Shown: positions 51,259 through 60,091, numbered from the stretch's first letter. The stretch is DNA of 64,000 nucleotides from Parvibaculum sp035325945 (GCF_035325945.1 NZ_DAOKYX010000003.1:83789-147788); one strand, 5' to 3'. Program-made: numbers and translations. Notes: generated from the letters alone by a model not told the origin.

Positions 51259-52161
51259 CTAGTCCGCGGCCCGGGCCGTGCGCCACCTCTTCCGCCATGT
51301 GGCGATGGCCTCGCCGATCTCGTGGGGACTGTCTTCCTGGATGAAGTGAATGCCCTTCACCGTCACTTCGGTCTGGTTCTTCCAGCTCCGGCAGAAATCG
51401 CGCTGGGGGCCGATGAGGATCGATCCCGGATCGGCATTGATGAAGAGCTTGGGCAGGTCGTTGGCGGTCATGTAGTCGGCATAGGACTGCACGATGGCGG
51501 CCACTATCTCTGGTTCGCCGTCGAGAGGGATCTGGCGCGGCCAGCTCAGCGTCGGCCGCCTGTCCTCGCCCGGCTCGAGGAAGGGGCGGCGATAGACCTC
51601 CATTTCCTCATCGGCGAGCTTGCGGATGACCGATCCCGGCAGGACGCGCTCGACGAAGAGGTTTCGCTCGAGGATCATTTCCTCACCCTGTTCCGAGCGG
51701 AAGCCTTCGAAGATGCGGCGCGCGGCCTCGTTCCATTCGCTCCATGCGAGCGGACGCACGATCGCTTCCATATAGGCGATGCCTTCCACCGCGTCGCGGT
51801 GGCGGTTCGCCCAGTCGAAGCCGAGCGCCGAGCCCCAGTCGTGAACGACGAGGGTGACGCGCTCGCGCACATTTACAGCCTCGAGAAAGGCGTCGAGAAA
51901 GCGGCGATGCTCCTGAAAGGTGTAGCGTTCGGGCCCGGAAGGCTCGAGCTTGTCGCTGTCCCCCATGCCGATGAGATCCGGCGCGATGCAGCGGCCCTGA
52001 TCCTTCAGATGCGGCATCACATTGCGCCAGAGATAGGACGATGTCGGATTGCCGTGCAGGAAGACGATGGGATCGCCTTCGCCAATCTCGACATAGGCCA
52101 TCTGACGGCCGGCGATGTTGACCGTCTGCTTGGGAAGTTCGGCGGGCGAAATCGCTGTCAT
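51259..52161 (-). CDS. haloalkane dehalogenase, LinB-like (HLD-II)
   Basis: The enzyme hydrolyses carbon-halogen bonds in haloalkanes. The 300-residue alpha/beta hydrolase has Asp108 (VVHDWGSALGF), Glu132 (AYMEAIVRP) and His272 (GIHFIQEDSP), plus halide-binding Asn38 (HGNPTSS) and Trp109. These positions are numerically the same as in LinB of sphingomonads. Trp207, Phe151 and Phe169 of the pocket are also kept; residues 177 (Ser) and 248 (Ile) differ from LinB's Leu and Leu. The substrate range is therefore open. It stands alone with no nearby transposase. Confidence 0.93.
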   Translation of the reverse strand: MTAISPAELPKQTVNIAGRQMAYVEIGEGDPIVFLHGNPTSSYLWRNVMPHLKDQGRCIAPDLIGMGDSDKLEPSGPERYTFQEHRRFLDAFLEAVNVRERVTLVVHDWGSALGFDWANRHRDAVEGIAYMEAIVRPLAWSEWNEAARRIFEGFRSEQGEEMILERNLFVERVLPGSVIRKLADEEMEVYRRPFLEPGEDRRPTLSWPRQIPLDGEPEIVAAIVQSYADYMTANDLPKLFINADPGSILIGPQRDFCRSWKNQTEVTVKGIHFIQEDSPHEIGEAIATWRKRWRTARAAD

Positions 52162-52274
52162 ATCGGCCTCGTTTCGTTCCGGGGGGAGGCAGCATAGCCG
52201 CCTGTGGGGGCCGATGGCAAAATTAGGACCGAGTCATGTCGCCGCATGGCGCCGGGAAGTTGGCGCATTCCCAC

Positions 52275-52302
52275 GAAAAAGGGCGCCTGGAAAGGCGCCC
52301 TT
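52275..52302 (-). terminator. Rho-independent terminator downstream of the PagL-like gene
   Basis: On the minus strand AAGGGCGCC and GGCGCCCTT (arms 52294-52302 and 52279-52287) enclose a 6-nt loop and are followed by TTTTTCG. It lies 28 bp after the PagL-like stop. Confidence 0.85.
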
Positions 52303-52329
52303 CGATTTGCGTCTTGCTTCCTTGCGAAG

Positions 52330-52884
52330 TCAGAACTTGAAGCCGTAGCGCACGCCGATGCCGGTGAGGCCGGGATTGGGCGAGCAGAGGCTCGCATTCG
52401 ACATATGGTCGATGGTGAGCATGAGGCTCGACTGGTCGTCGAGGCGATAGCCGAGCGAGGCGTTCTCATGGAACATGAAGCGGCAGCCATAATTGATGCG
52501 GCTGCGGCCATTGGTCGGGCCGGACGTTTCGCCATTGTGGATGGCGCCGCCGAACGAGCCCTCGACGAAGAGCGCGGGCGTCACGTCGAACGTCCAGGCG
52601 AGGCCCGCATAGGCGATGCTCGTGCCGCCGCCCGTATTGATATTGGCGCCAATGGCGGGACGCGGAGCGAAGGCCCAGGACAGCCAGTCCGGCGACTTGA
52701 AGAGAACCTCGCCGTTGATGTCGGGCCTGCTCGTCTCATGCCTCGTGGCGAAGAGGCTCGAATTGTGATCGTAAAGACCGACCCGGACCTCATCGACGAG
52801 ATTGTCGGCCGCCAGTGCGGGCACGCCCGCGGTCGCCAGGACCCCCGCCGCCGCGGCGGCCATCAAAAGTCTGCTTTTCGGCAC
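52330..52884 (-). CDS. outer-membrane lipid A 3-O-deacylase (PagL)-like protein
   Basis: The 184-residue protein has a signal peptide (residues 1-26) and a predicted eight-stranded beta-barrel ending in Phe (VRYGFKF). MLTIDHMSNASLCSPNPGLTGIGVRY matches the acyloxyacyl hydrolase/PagL signature, with His160 and Ser162 of the catalytic pair. PagL has a Glu 14 residues after the His; here that position is Thr174. The barrel assignment is good; activity is uncertain. The gene has its own terminator. Confidence 0.8.
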   Translation of the reverse strand: MPKSRLLMAAAAAGVLATAGVPALAADNLVDEVRVGLYDHNSSLFATRHETSRPDINGEVLFKSPDWLSWAFAPRPAIGANINTGGGTSIAYAGLAWTFDVTPALFVEGSFGGAIHNGETSGPTNGRSRINYGCRFMFHENASLGYRLDDQSSLMLTIDHMSNASLCSPNPGLTGIGVRYGFKF

Positions 52885-53174
52885 TATGTTCCCCTTCTGC
52901 CGCCGCTCGTCCTGCGGCTGCCTCTATCGGTTGCTCGCCGTGGAAAATAACTCATTCCGTGGCTGATTCTGCGCCCTTCCGGAAGATTCTTGCAAGGCTG
53001 TTGCCGATTTGCCTCTGGTCCCCTTCCGCGCGCGGATGGCCCCGTGGGCCCTGTCCCGCCCGAGGCCTGCCTGCCTCCGGCCGGGGGCGCGCCCGTGACG
53101 GGGGTTCATGTTTGAGTTGTGGCACAAATCGTGTCACTTTCCGTGACCGTCCGAAAACCTTCCGGATCGCAACC

Positions 53175-54065
53175 ATGTCCGCCGTCCAGACCGCTCTCGT
53201 CATCCTCGCCCTGATCGGGCTCGGCATCTTTCTTCTGCGACAAATCGGTGGAAGGGAGCCCGTCTACCACGTCAGCGCCCGCGCGCCCGCCTTCTTTGTC
53301 GCCCTCAAATATCGAGGTCCGCAGCAGGCGGCGGAAAAGCCGGTTGCGGGAGCGGAGATCCGCTGGAGCGCGGATGCCGATTTCACTCTCATCGGCGGGG
53401 GCGAGCCTTATTGGGACCGTTTCCTGATCGTCGCTGGCGGCGCGAGCGATGCCATCCCCTTGCGTCTTTCCGGCGAGGTCGAGGATGCCTATGTGGCACG
53501 GCTCGCGCTCGGCGAGCCGCCGCGGCTCGTGCTGGGCGTCATCCGTCTCCTCGTCGCGACGCGGATCTGGCGCATGCCGGAGGGCGAGGTTTCCGCCGAT
53601 CTCGGGCATACGGGCTTTCGCAGCGATGCGATGCCCGATCCGGAGGCCATCGGCCGGCTGCTGGCGCAGCCCGTCACCTACAAGCCCTCGATGGTGAACT
53701 TCCTCAAATATTACCCGGCCGCCCGCTATGCCGGGACGGATGCCGGCCGCACGTCTTCCTCGGGCCGCGCGGCCTATAATCGCTATGGCATCGTCGCGAT
53801 GCAGACGGTCTACAGGACCGGCGGCCATCTCGTCTTTTACGGCAGGGTTGAGGCGGTGCTGCGCGAGGCGAAGGGCGGGCCGACGCTGGGCGCCTGGGAC
53901 GATATCGCCGTCATGCAATATAGCGAGCCGAAGGCGATCCTCTCCATGGAGCGGGTCGAGCGCTATGTGAAGGCGCTCGATCATCGCGATGCCGCGCTGG
54001 AACGCACGGTCGTGATCGCCTCAACGGCGCGCGAGGAGAGCGTTCGTCAGCGTGCGGCGAAATAG
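53175..54065 (+). CDS. membrane-anchored hypothetical protein
   Basis: The 296-residue protein has an N-terminal transmembrane helix (about residues 4-21) and a cytoplasmic or periplasmic rest. The C-terminal part WDDIAVMQYSEPKAILSMERVERYVKALDHRDAALERTVVIAST resembles a DUF1330/ferredoxin-like module. The middle has TDAGRTSSSGRAAYNRYG. I recognise no named family. The start MSAVQTALVI was chosen as the first after a long non-coding stretch; the last 19 bp overlap the convergent HIG1-type gene. Confidence 0.65.
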   Translation: MSAVQTALVILALIGLGIFLLRQIGGREPVYHVSARAPAFFVALKYRGPQQAAEKPVAGAEIRWSADADFTLIGGGEPYWDRFLIVAGGASDAIPLRLSGEVEDAYVARLALGEPPRLVLGVIRLLVATRIWRMPEGEVSADLGHTGFRSDAMPDPEAIGRLLAQPVTYKPSMVNFLKYYPAARYAGTDAGRTSSSGRAAYNRYGIVAMQTVYRTGGHLVFYGRVEAVLREAKGGPTLGAWDDIAVMQYSEPKAILSMERVERYVKALDHRDAALERTVVIASTAREESVRQRAAK

Positions 54066-54238
54066 AGCGCGGTCATCAGGAAGATGATGGCGACGAATTG
54101 CAGCCCGACGCGCCAGCGCATCAGCATCTGCGAGCGCGAGCCCGGTCCGCCGCGCATCATGTTCAGGAGCCCCAGCACCAGAACCGCGACGACGGCGGCC
54201 ATGGCGACGGGCCCCAGATAGCGGAAAAATTCTTCCAT
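54047..54238 (-). CDS. HIG1-domain (twin transmembrane) small protein
   Basis: The 63-residue protein has two transmembrane helices around GLLNMMRGGPGSRSQMLMRWRVGLQFVAIIFLMTALYF. The MRGG..RSQ.LMRWRV.LQF core is the HIG_1_N (hypoxia-induced protein) signature also found in respiratory supercomplex factors. In bacteria the function is not settled. It is 68 bp from mcd on the same strand. Confidence 0.9.
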   Translation of the reverse strand: MEEFFRYLGPVAMAAVVAVLVLGLLNMMRGGPGSRSQMLMRWRVGLQFVAIIFLMTALYFAAR

Positions 54239-54306
54239 CGCGTCTTCCTTTGTATTTGGGGGCTTTGTCTTTCCCGGGCTTCGTTGCCTTCGCCGCCCTC
54301 ACACCA

Positions 54307-56004
54307 TCAATTGCCGCCTTCGAGAAGGCGGCGGGCAATCACCTGCGCCTGAATTTCCGCCGCGCCCTCGAAGATGTTGAGGATGCGCGCATCGCACAGC
54401 ACGCGGCTCACCGGATATTCGAGCGCGAAGCCGTTGCCGCCATGGATCTGCAGCGCATTGTCCGCCGCCGCCCAGGCGACGCGCGCGCCGAGGAGCTTGG
54501 CCATTCCCGCTTCGAGGTCGCAGCGCCGTCCGCCATCCTTCTCGCGCGCGGCGTGATAGGTGAGCTGACGGGCGACGAGGATTTCGACCGCCATCATCAC
54601 GAGCTTTCCGGAAACGCGCGGGAAGTCGAAGATGGGTTTGCCGAACTGGATGCGCTCCTGCGCGTATTTGAGGCCGAGTTCGAGCGCCGCCTGCGCGACG
54701 CCGATGGCGCGCGCCGCCGTCTGGATGCGCGCGCTCTCGAAGGTCTGCATGAGCTGCTTGAAGCCCTGGCCTTCCTCGCCGCCGAGCAGGTTTTCGGCCT
54801 TTACCTCGAAATCGTCGAAGCCGATCTCGAATTCCTTCATGCCGCGATAGCCGAGAACGGGGATCTCGCCGCCTGTCATGCCCTTGGCGGGGAAGGGGTT
54901 GGCGTCGTCGCCGCGCGGCTTCTCGGCCAGCATCATCGACAGGCCCTTGTAGCCCGGCTCGTCATTGGTGCGGCAGAGAAGCGTCATCACATCGGCGCGC
55001 GCCGCATGGGTGATCCAGGTCTTGTTGCCGGTGATCCTGTAGACGTCGCCGTCGCGCCGCCCCCGCGTTCTCAGGCTTGCAAGGTCGGAGCCCGTATTGG
55101 GCTCGGTGAAGACGGCGGTCGGCAGGATCTCGCCGCTCGCGATCCTGGGCAGCCATTTCGTCTTCTGCTCCGGCGTACCGCCGCCGAGGATGAGTTCGGC
55201 CGCGATCTCCGAGCGCGTGCCGAGCGAGCCGACGCCGATATAGCCGCGCGACAATTCCTCGGAGACGACGCACATCGATTCCTTGCCAAGGCCGAGGCCG
55301 CCGAATTCCTCCGGGATCGTCAGACCGAAGACACCGAGCGAGGCCATCTGTCCGATCACCGAGAGGGGGATGTATTCGTCCTTGAGATGCCATTCATGGG
55401 CATAAGGCACGACCTCGGTGTCGGCGAAGCGGCGCATCTGGTCGCGGATCTGCTCGTAAGTCTCTTCAAGGCCCGGATCGCCGAAGGTCGCGGCGCCCGC
55501 CTTTTCGGCCATGAGTTCGGCCAGCCGGGCGCGCGTCTCGCGCGAATTCCCCTCGACGATCAGCCTGCGCACGGCCGGGGTGTGGAAGGCCGCGTGATCC
55601 GCATCCGATATGCCGAGATCGTGCGGGCGGACGATTTCGCCCTGGCTCATCGGGATGCCGCCCGAAAGCTGGCTCAGATATTCGCCGAAGGCGATGGCGA
55701 CCATCAGCCTTTCGGTTTCGCCGAGGCGGCCTTCCTCCGTCATGCGGGCGGCATAGGCGGCAAGCTGGCGCAGCGCCTCGACATAGGTCGCCATCCAGGC
55801 GAGCCCATGGGCGGCGAACTGTTCGCGCTCGATGAGAGCGGCCGAGATCCTGCCGTCCTTGCTCACCTTCCGCGTCACGGCGCTCCGCGCATGGGCAAGA
55901 AGCGTTCCGGCCGCGCCAACGGCGCTTTCGGTCAGCGGCAGAAGATTGCCGGGAGCGAGGATTTCGCCCGCGGTCGCGGCGGTGGAATTCTGGGCATGGC
56001 TCAT
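54307..56004 (-). CDS. mcd: (2S)-methylsuccinyl-CoA dehydrogenase
   Basis: Mcd oxidises (2S)-methylsuccinyl-CoA to mesaconyl-C1-CoA in the ethylmalonyl-CoA pathway. The 565-residue protein is about 180 residues longer than ordinary acyl-CoA dehydrogenases; the extension (SHAQNSTAATAGEIL...ALIEREQFAAHGLAWMATYVEALRQL) is a Mcd feature. The core has VSEELSRGYIGVGSLGTRSEI, FTEPNTGSDLAS, YRITGNKTWITHAA and AEIQAQVIARRLLEGGN. Ccr and Ecm genes in the same window strongly support this over general beta-oxidation. Confidence 0.88.
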   Translation of the reverse strand: MSHAQNSTAATAGEILAPGNLLPLTESAVGAAGTLLAHARSAVTRKVSKDGRISAALIEREQFAAHGLAWMATYVEALRQLAAYAARMTEEGRLGETERLMVAIAFGEYLSQLSGGIPMSQGEIVRPHDLGISDADHAAFHTPAVRRLIVEGNSRETRARLAELMAEKAGAATFGDPGLEETYEQIRDQMRRFADTEVVPYAHEWHLKDEYIPLSVIGQMASLGVFGLTIPEEFGGLGLGKESMCVVSEELSRGYIGVGSLGTRSEIAAELILGGGTPEQKTKWLPRIASGEILPTAVFTEPNTGSDLASLRTRGRRDGDVYRITGNKTWITHAARADVMTLLCRTNDEPGYKGLSMMLAEKPRGDDANPFPAKGMTGGEIPVLGYRGMKEFEIGFDDFEVKAENLLGGEEGQGFKQLMQTFESARIQTAARAIGVAQAALELGLKYAQERIQFGKPIFDFPRVSGKLVMMAVEILVARQLTYHAAREKDGGRRCDLEAGMAKLLGARVAWAAADNALQIHGGNGFALEYPVSRVLCDARILNIFEGAAEIQAQVIARRLLEGGN

Positions 56005-56213
56005 CGGCGGCACTCACGACTTCTCAAACGAGGGGACACGGGGCTCGGGAATTCATACGGGAGCAGGAGGGAACGGCTCTCGCCATGTCGGGTTTTATAT
56101 AGCCCCAAGCGCTGCGGGCCGCCAGCGGCGGTGAAATCCGCCGGGCAGCCCGCTGCATCCTTCTTGTTGCGCCTTCATGTCCCGTGGTCGGCCGGAAGGC
56201 CGGTGGATACGGC

Positions 56214-57107
56214 TCAGATGGTCTTGGCCGCTTCCTCCGGGATGGCGAGCGGGATCTTGAGATAGCGCCTTCCATTCGCTTCCGCCGGAGGCATGTGCCC
56301 GGCCTTGATGTTCACCTGGATCGAGGGCAGCAGCAGGACGGGGGTTGCGAGCGTCCTGTCGCGCGCCTCGCGCAGCTTCACGAACTCCTCCTCGCTCACG
56401 CCGTCATGGATCTGGATGTTGTGCGCGCGCTGCTCGGCGACCGTCGTTTCCCAGACATAGGCGTCGCGGCCCGGCGCCTTGTAGTCGTGGCACATGAAGA
56501 GCCTCGTCTCGGGCGGCAGGGCGAGGAGCCTGCGGATCGAGCGGTAAAGCGCGCGGGCGTCTCCGCCGGGAAAGTCGGCGCGCGCCGTTCCGTAATCCGG
56601 CATGAAGAGCGTGTCGCCCACGAAGACCGCGTCGGCGAGCTTGTACGAAATGCAGGCGGGTGTATGGCCCGGCGTCGCCAGCACCTCGAAGGTGAGGCTT
56701 CCCAGCGCGAAGGTTTCGCCATCCTCGAAGAGGTTGTCGAACTCGCTTCCATCGGCAGGCGCGGGCGTCACCTCGAAGATCGGGCTGAAAATCTTCTGCA
56801 CCTTTCCTATATGCGCGCCGATGCCCACCCTGGCGCCGGTTTTTGCCTTCAGATACTGCGCGGCGGAAAGGTGGTCGGCATGGGCATGGGTTTCCAGAAT
56901 CCAGACGATCTTCGCGCCCGCCTTGTCGGCGGCAGCGAGCAGGGCATCGGCGCTCGCGGTCGCGACCTTGCCCGAGCGCGGCTCGAAATCGAGCACGGGG
57001 TCGATGATCGCCGCATCGCGCGTCGCGGGATCGACGACGAGATAGCTCACCGTATTGGTGGCCTCGTCAAAGAAGCCGTTTATGGCCGGCTGGGCTCGCT
57101 TGTTCAT
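56214..57107 (-). CDS. persulfide dioxygenase / Blh-like MBL-fold protein
   Basis: The 297-residue metallo-beta-lactamase protein has the metal motif ETHAHADHLSAAQYL, then ATPGHTPACISY, VFVGDTLFMPDYGTARADFPGG and RLFMCHDYKAPGR. These match ETHE1/Blh-type persulfide dioxygenases, which oxidise glutathione persulfide to sulfite. It is divergent from a rhodanese gene followed by TauE, the usual sulfide-detoxification set. The start MNKRAQPAI fits the family. Confidence 0.9.
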   Translation of the reverse strand: MNKRAQPAINGFFDEATNTVSYLVVDPATRDAAIIDPVLDFEPRSGKVATASADALLAAADKAGAKIVWILETHAHADHLSAAQYLKAKTGARVGIGAHIGKVQKIFSPIFEVTPAPADGSEFDNLFEDGETFALGSLTFEVLATPGHTPACISYKLADAVFVGDTLFMPDYGTARADFPGGDARALYRSIRRLLALPPETRLFMCHDYKAPGRDAYVWETTVAEQRAHNIQIHDGVSEEEFVKLREARDRTLATPVLLLPSIQVNIKAGHMPPAEANGRRYLKIPLAIPEEAAKTI

Positions 57108-57160
57108 GTGGCTCTCCTTCAAACAGGGGGGCTTCGTTTCGATCGCTCTTGATTTATATA

Positions 57161-57190
57161 TTAGCAACAGTTAAATTAGCAACAGATAAA
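57161..57190. repeat. Tandem 15-bp direct repeat in the persulfide/rhodanese promoter
   Basis: TTAGCAACAGTTAAA (57161-57175) is followed at once by TTAGCAACAGATAAA (57176-57190), a 14/15 match, and then TTA. It is 54 bp from the MBL start on one side and 31 bp from the rhodanese ATG on the other. The AT-rich block stands out from the GC-rich surroundings, as an operator for an ArsR-type sulfur sensor would. Confidence 0.65.
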
Positions 57191-57220
57191 TTACGGCGCA
57201 ACCCGGAACGGAGCATTGCC

Positions 57221-57742
57221 ATGTCACTCAAGACCCTGACCCCTGCCGCCGCGCGGACGCTCATCGAGAGCGGGGCCGCCGTCGTCGATATCCGCGAGCC
57301 GGACGAGTTCGCGCGGGAGCACATTCCAGGCGCGCGGAACGAGCCGCTCTCGAAGCTCGCGGGCACCGTCGCGACCGGAAAGGCTGACATCGTCATCTAT
57401 CATTGCAAGTCCGGCATGCGGACTAAGGCCAATGCCGGCAAGCTGGCGGCCGCCAGCGGCTGCGAGGCCTATATTCTCGAGGGCGGCCTCGACGCCTGGA
57501 AGGCCGCGCAGCTTCCCGTCGCGGTCGATCGCAAGCAGCCGCTCGAGCTGATGCGGCAGGTGCAGATCGCGGCAGGCAGCCTCGTCGTCATCGGCGCCGT
57601 GCTTGGCGCGCTCGTCCATCCGGCCTTCCATGCGCTTTCGGCCTTTGTCGGCGCCGGGCTCGTCTTTGCGGGCGTCAGCGGCTTTTGCGGCATGGCGCGG
57701 CTTCTCATGCTGATGCCGTGGAACCGGGCGCTGCGGAGCTGA
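57221..57742 (+). CDS. rhodanese with C-terminal DUF2892-type membrane domain
   Basis: The 173-residue protein has a rhodanese domain (residues 1-105) with the catalytic Cys in IVIYHCKSGMRTKANAGKL, and two transmembrane helices (about 120-160) of the DUF2892 type (GFCGMARLLMLMPWN). It would transfer sulfur between persulfides, glutathione and thiosulfate beside the persulfide dioxygenase. TauE follows at 14 bp. AACGGAG precedes the ATG. Confidence 0.9.
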   Translation: MSLKTLTPAAARTLIESGAAVVDIREPDEFAREHIPGARNEPLSKLAGTVATGKADIVIYHCKSGMRTKANAGKLAAASGCEAYILEGGLDAWKAAQLPVAVDRKQPLELMRQVQIAAGSLVVIGAVLGALVHPAFHALSAFVGAGLVFAGVSGFCGMARLLMLMPWNRALRS

Positions 57743-57755
57743 GCGGGAGGTGACC

Positions 57756-58547
57756 ATGTTCGCCCTTGCCGATCTCATGGCGGTCGGAGCCGGTGGGCTC
57801 GTCGGGCTTACGCTCGGGCTCATCGGCGGCGGCGGGTCGATCCTCGCCGTGCCGCTGCTCATCTATGTCGTCGGCATCGCCTCGCCCCATATCGCCATCG
57901 GGACGAGCGCGGTCGCCGTCGCAGCCAATGCGCTTGCGGGCGTCGCGCTTCACGCGCGGGCGAAGACGGTCAAATGGCCTTGCGCCGTCGTCTTCGCGGC
58001 TGCGGGCGTCGTCGGCGCCTTTGCCGGCGCGCGGCTCGGGAAGGCTGTGGATGGCGAGCTTCTGCTCGCGCTTTTCGGCCTCGTGATGATTGCGGTCGGC
58101 CTCTCCATGCTCCGGCGCAGCGCGCAGGGCGGCAATCCCGATGTGCGGCTCGATCTTGCCTCGGCGCGCGCGCTGCTCCCCTCGCTCTCCGGCTACGGTT
58201 TCGCGGTCGGCGCGCTTTCAGGCTTCTTCGGCATCGGCGGCGGCTTCCTCATCGTTCCCGGCCTCATCAATGCGACCGCCATGCCGATCCTCAATGCGGT
58301 CGGTTCGTCACTCGTCTCGGTCGCGGCCTTCGGCGCGGCAACGGCGGCGAGCTATGCGGCATCGGGCCTCGTCGACTGGCATGTCGCCGCCCTCCTGCTC
58401 GGCGGCGGGCTCGTCGGCGCCCTTGCGGGCACGTTCCTTGCCCGCAGGCTCGCCGCGCGCAAGGCGGCGCTCGTCCGCCTCTTCGCGGGCGTCGTCATTC
58501 TCGTCGGGCTTTATGTGAGCGCGCGGGGGATCGCGGTCCTGATCTAG
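57756..58547 (+). CDS. TauE/SafE family sulfite exporter
   Basis: The 263-residue protein has eight predicted transmembrane helices and two repeats with GLTLGLIGGGGSILAVPLLIYVVG and GALSGFFGIGGGFLIVPGLI, the TauE/SafE hallmark. Such carriers export sulfite or related anions. With the dioxygenase producing sulfite, an export role fits. It ends 4 bp into the convergent ccr gene. Confidence 0.92.
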   Translation: MFALADLMAVGAGGLVGLTLGLIGGGGSILAVPLLIYVVGIASPHIAIGTSAVAVAANALAGVALHARAKTVKWPCAVVFAAAGVVGAFAGARLGKAVDGELLLALFGLVMIAVGLSMLRRSAQGGNPDVRLDLASARALLPSLSGYGFAVGALSGFFGIGGGFLIVPGLINATAMPILNAVGSSLVSVAAFGAATAASYAASGLVDWHVAALLLGGGLVGALAGTFLARRLAARKAALVRLFAGVVILVGLYVSARGIAVLI

Positions 58548-59836
58548 CGGTTGCCCGCCTCGATCGCATCCTCATAGGTGCGCAGCCCCGCCCGCTTCGC
58601 CGAGACGAGCACCGCCATGTTGCCGGGCAGGTGCTCGTTCTTCCACATCTTCATATGGGCCTTCGGAATGTCCTCCCAGGCGAAGACTTCCGAAAGGCCG
58701 GGATCGATGCGCCGCTCGATGACGAGCTGGTTGGCGGCGGAAGCCTGCTTCAGATGCGCGAAGTGAGAGCCCTGAATGCGCTTCTGGCGCATCCAGACGA
58801 AGCGGGCGTCGAAGGTGAGGTTGAACCCGCTCGTGCCGGCGCAGAAGACGACCATGCCGCCGCGCTTCGCCACCATGCAGGAGACGGGGAAGGTCGCCTC
58901 GCCCGGATGCTCGAAGACGATGTCCGGATCGACGCCCTTGCCGGTGATGTCCCAGATCGCCTTGCCGAAGCGGCGCGCCTCGCGCATGAAATCGTTGAAT
59001 TCGGCGGAGTTCACCTTCGGGAGCTGGCCCCAGCAGTTGAAGTCCTTGCGGTTGATGACGCCTTTCGCGCCGAGCGACATCACATAGTCGCGCTTCGATT
59101 CATCCGAGATGACGCCGATGGCATGCGCGCCAGCGGTCGCGCAAAGCTGCACGGCGAATGAGCCGAGGCCGCCGCTCGCGCCCCAGACGAGCACGTTCTG
59201 CCCCGGCTCGAGCGTGTGCGGACGATGCCCGAAGAGCATCCGATAGGCGGTGGCGAGCGTCAGCGTGTAGCAGGCGCTCTCTTCCCAGGTCAGGTGCTTC
59301 GGCCGCGCCATGAGCTGCTGCGACTGCACGCGGGCGAACTGCGCGAAGGAGCCGTCCGGCGTCTCATAGCCCCAGATGCGCTGCGAGGGGGAGAGCATCG
59401 GGTCGCCGCCATTGCACTCCTCGTCGTCATGGTCGTCCTGATTGCAATGGATGACGACCTCGTCGCCCACCTTCCAGCGCGTGACCCTGGAGCCGACGGC
59501 ATAGACGATGCCGGACGCATCCGAGCCAGCGATGTGATAGGGCAGCTTGTGAACGTCGAAGACGGAGATCGGCGTGCCGAGGGCCGCCCAGACGCCGTTG
59601 TAGTTGACGCCTGCCGCCATCACGAGAACGAGCACGTCGTGGCTGTCGAGTTCCCATGTCGGCACGACTTCCACCTGCATCGCCTGGGCCGGCGGTCCGT
59701 GGCGCTCGCGCCGGATCGTCCAGGCATACATTTTCGGCGGCACATGGCCGAGCGGCGGGATCTCGCCGATCTCATAGAGGTCCTTTCTGGGAAGCGGGTT
59801 ACCGCTGGCGGCTGCCGCGCCGTCACTCTTGGCCAT
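58544..59836 (-). CDS. ccr: crotonyl-CoA carboxylase/reductase
   Basis: Ccr reductively carboxylates crotonyl-CoA to (2S)-ethylmalonyl-CoA with NADPH and CO2, the committed step of the ethylmalonyl-CoA pathway. The 430-residue MDR-fold protein has the characteristic LVMAAGVNYNGVWAALG, HIAGSDASGIVYAVG, VIHCNQDDHDDEECNGGDPMLSPSQRIWGYET, VLVWGASGGLGSFAVQL and IVFEHPGEATFPVSC; the Asn, Glu-Phe and His of the CO2 site lie in these blocks. It is divergent from a diiron protein, with a palindrome TTGC-N3-GCAA between them. Confidence 0.96.
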   Translation of the reverse strand: MAKSDGAAAASGNPLPRKDLYEIGEIPPLGHVPPKMYAWTIRRERHGPPAQAMQVEVVPTWELDSHDVLVLVMAAGVNYNGVWAALGTPISVFDVHKLPYHIAGSDASGIVYAVGSRVTRWKVGDEVVIHCNQDDHDDEECNGGDPMLSPSQRIWGYETPDGSFAQFARVQSQQLMARPKHLTWEESACYTLTLATAYRMLFGHRPHTLEPGQNVLVWGASGGLGSFAVQLCATAGAHAIGVISDESKRDYVMSLGAKGVINRKDFNCWGQLPKVNSAEFNDFMREARRFGKAIWDITGKGVDPDIVFEHPGEATFPVSCMVAKRGGMVVFCAGTSGFNLTFDARFVWMRQKRIQGSHFAHLKQASAANQLVIERRIDPGLSEVFAWEDIPKAHMKMWKNEHLPGNMAVLVSAKRAGLRTYEDAIEAGNR

Positions 59837-59861
59837 GTTTCATCCTTGCTCGCGCCTCAGC

Positions 59862-59885
59862 TTCCGCCGCTCCGTCGCGGCGGAA
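59862..59885. promoter_or_regulatory. Hairpin in the ccr leader
   Basis: TTCCGCCGC (59862-59870) and GCGGCGGAA (59877-59885) form a 9-bp perfect stem around TCCGTC, 26 bp from the ccr ATG on the minus strand. It could shape ccr translation. A CTTT run on one side is too short for a convincing terminator. Confidence 0.4.
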
Positions 59886-59982
59886 AAAGGCTTTCTCCAA
59901 CGATCCCTAACATGTGGGAGCCGGCGGGTGCCCGCCAGCGGCGCGGATCATTGAAGCATGCCGCAACGGATGCAAGGAGTTT

Positions 59983-59993
59983 TTGCGGTGCAA
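59983..59993. promoter_or_regulatory. TTGC-N3-GCAA palindrome upstream of ccr
   Basis: TTGCGGTGCAA sits in TTTTGCGGTGCAAC, 147 bp from the ccr ATG and 143 bp from the divergent diiron gene. The ecm upstream region contains TTTTGCGCTGCAAC, differing in one base, and phaA has a one-mismatch version. A shared operator is inferred. The rest of the 299-bp region (59837-60135) has no other gene. Confidence 0.6.
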
Positions 59994-60091
59994 CATAATA
60001 TCCGTTTCGGCCGTCCCGTCCGAAGGCGAGCGGGGCGGGCACGCGGATTCCTCTTTCCTGACGCTTCTTTTTCAGTATAGGCTTTTCGTAC

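Noticed and set aside
54250..56265. A 671-codon plus-strand frame opposite mcd
   Set aside because: Complement of mcd, which has full acyl-CoA dehydrogenase motifs.
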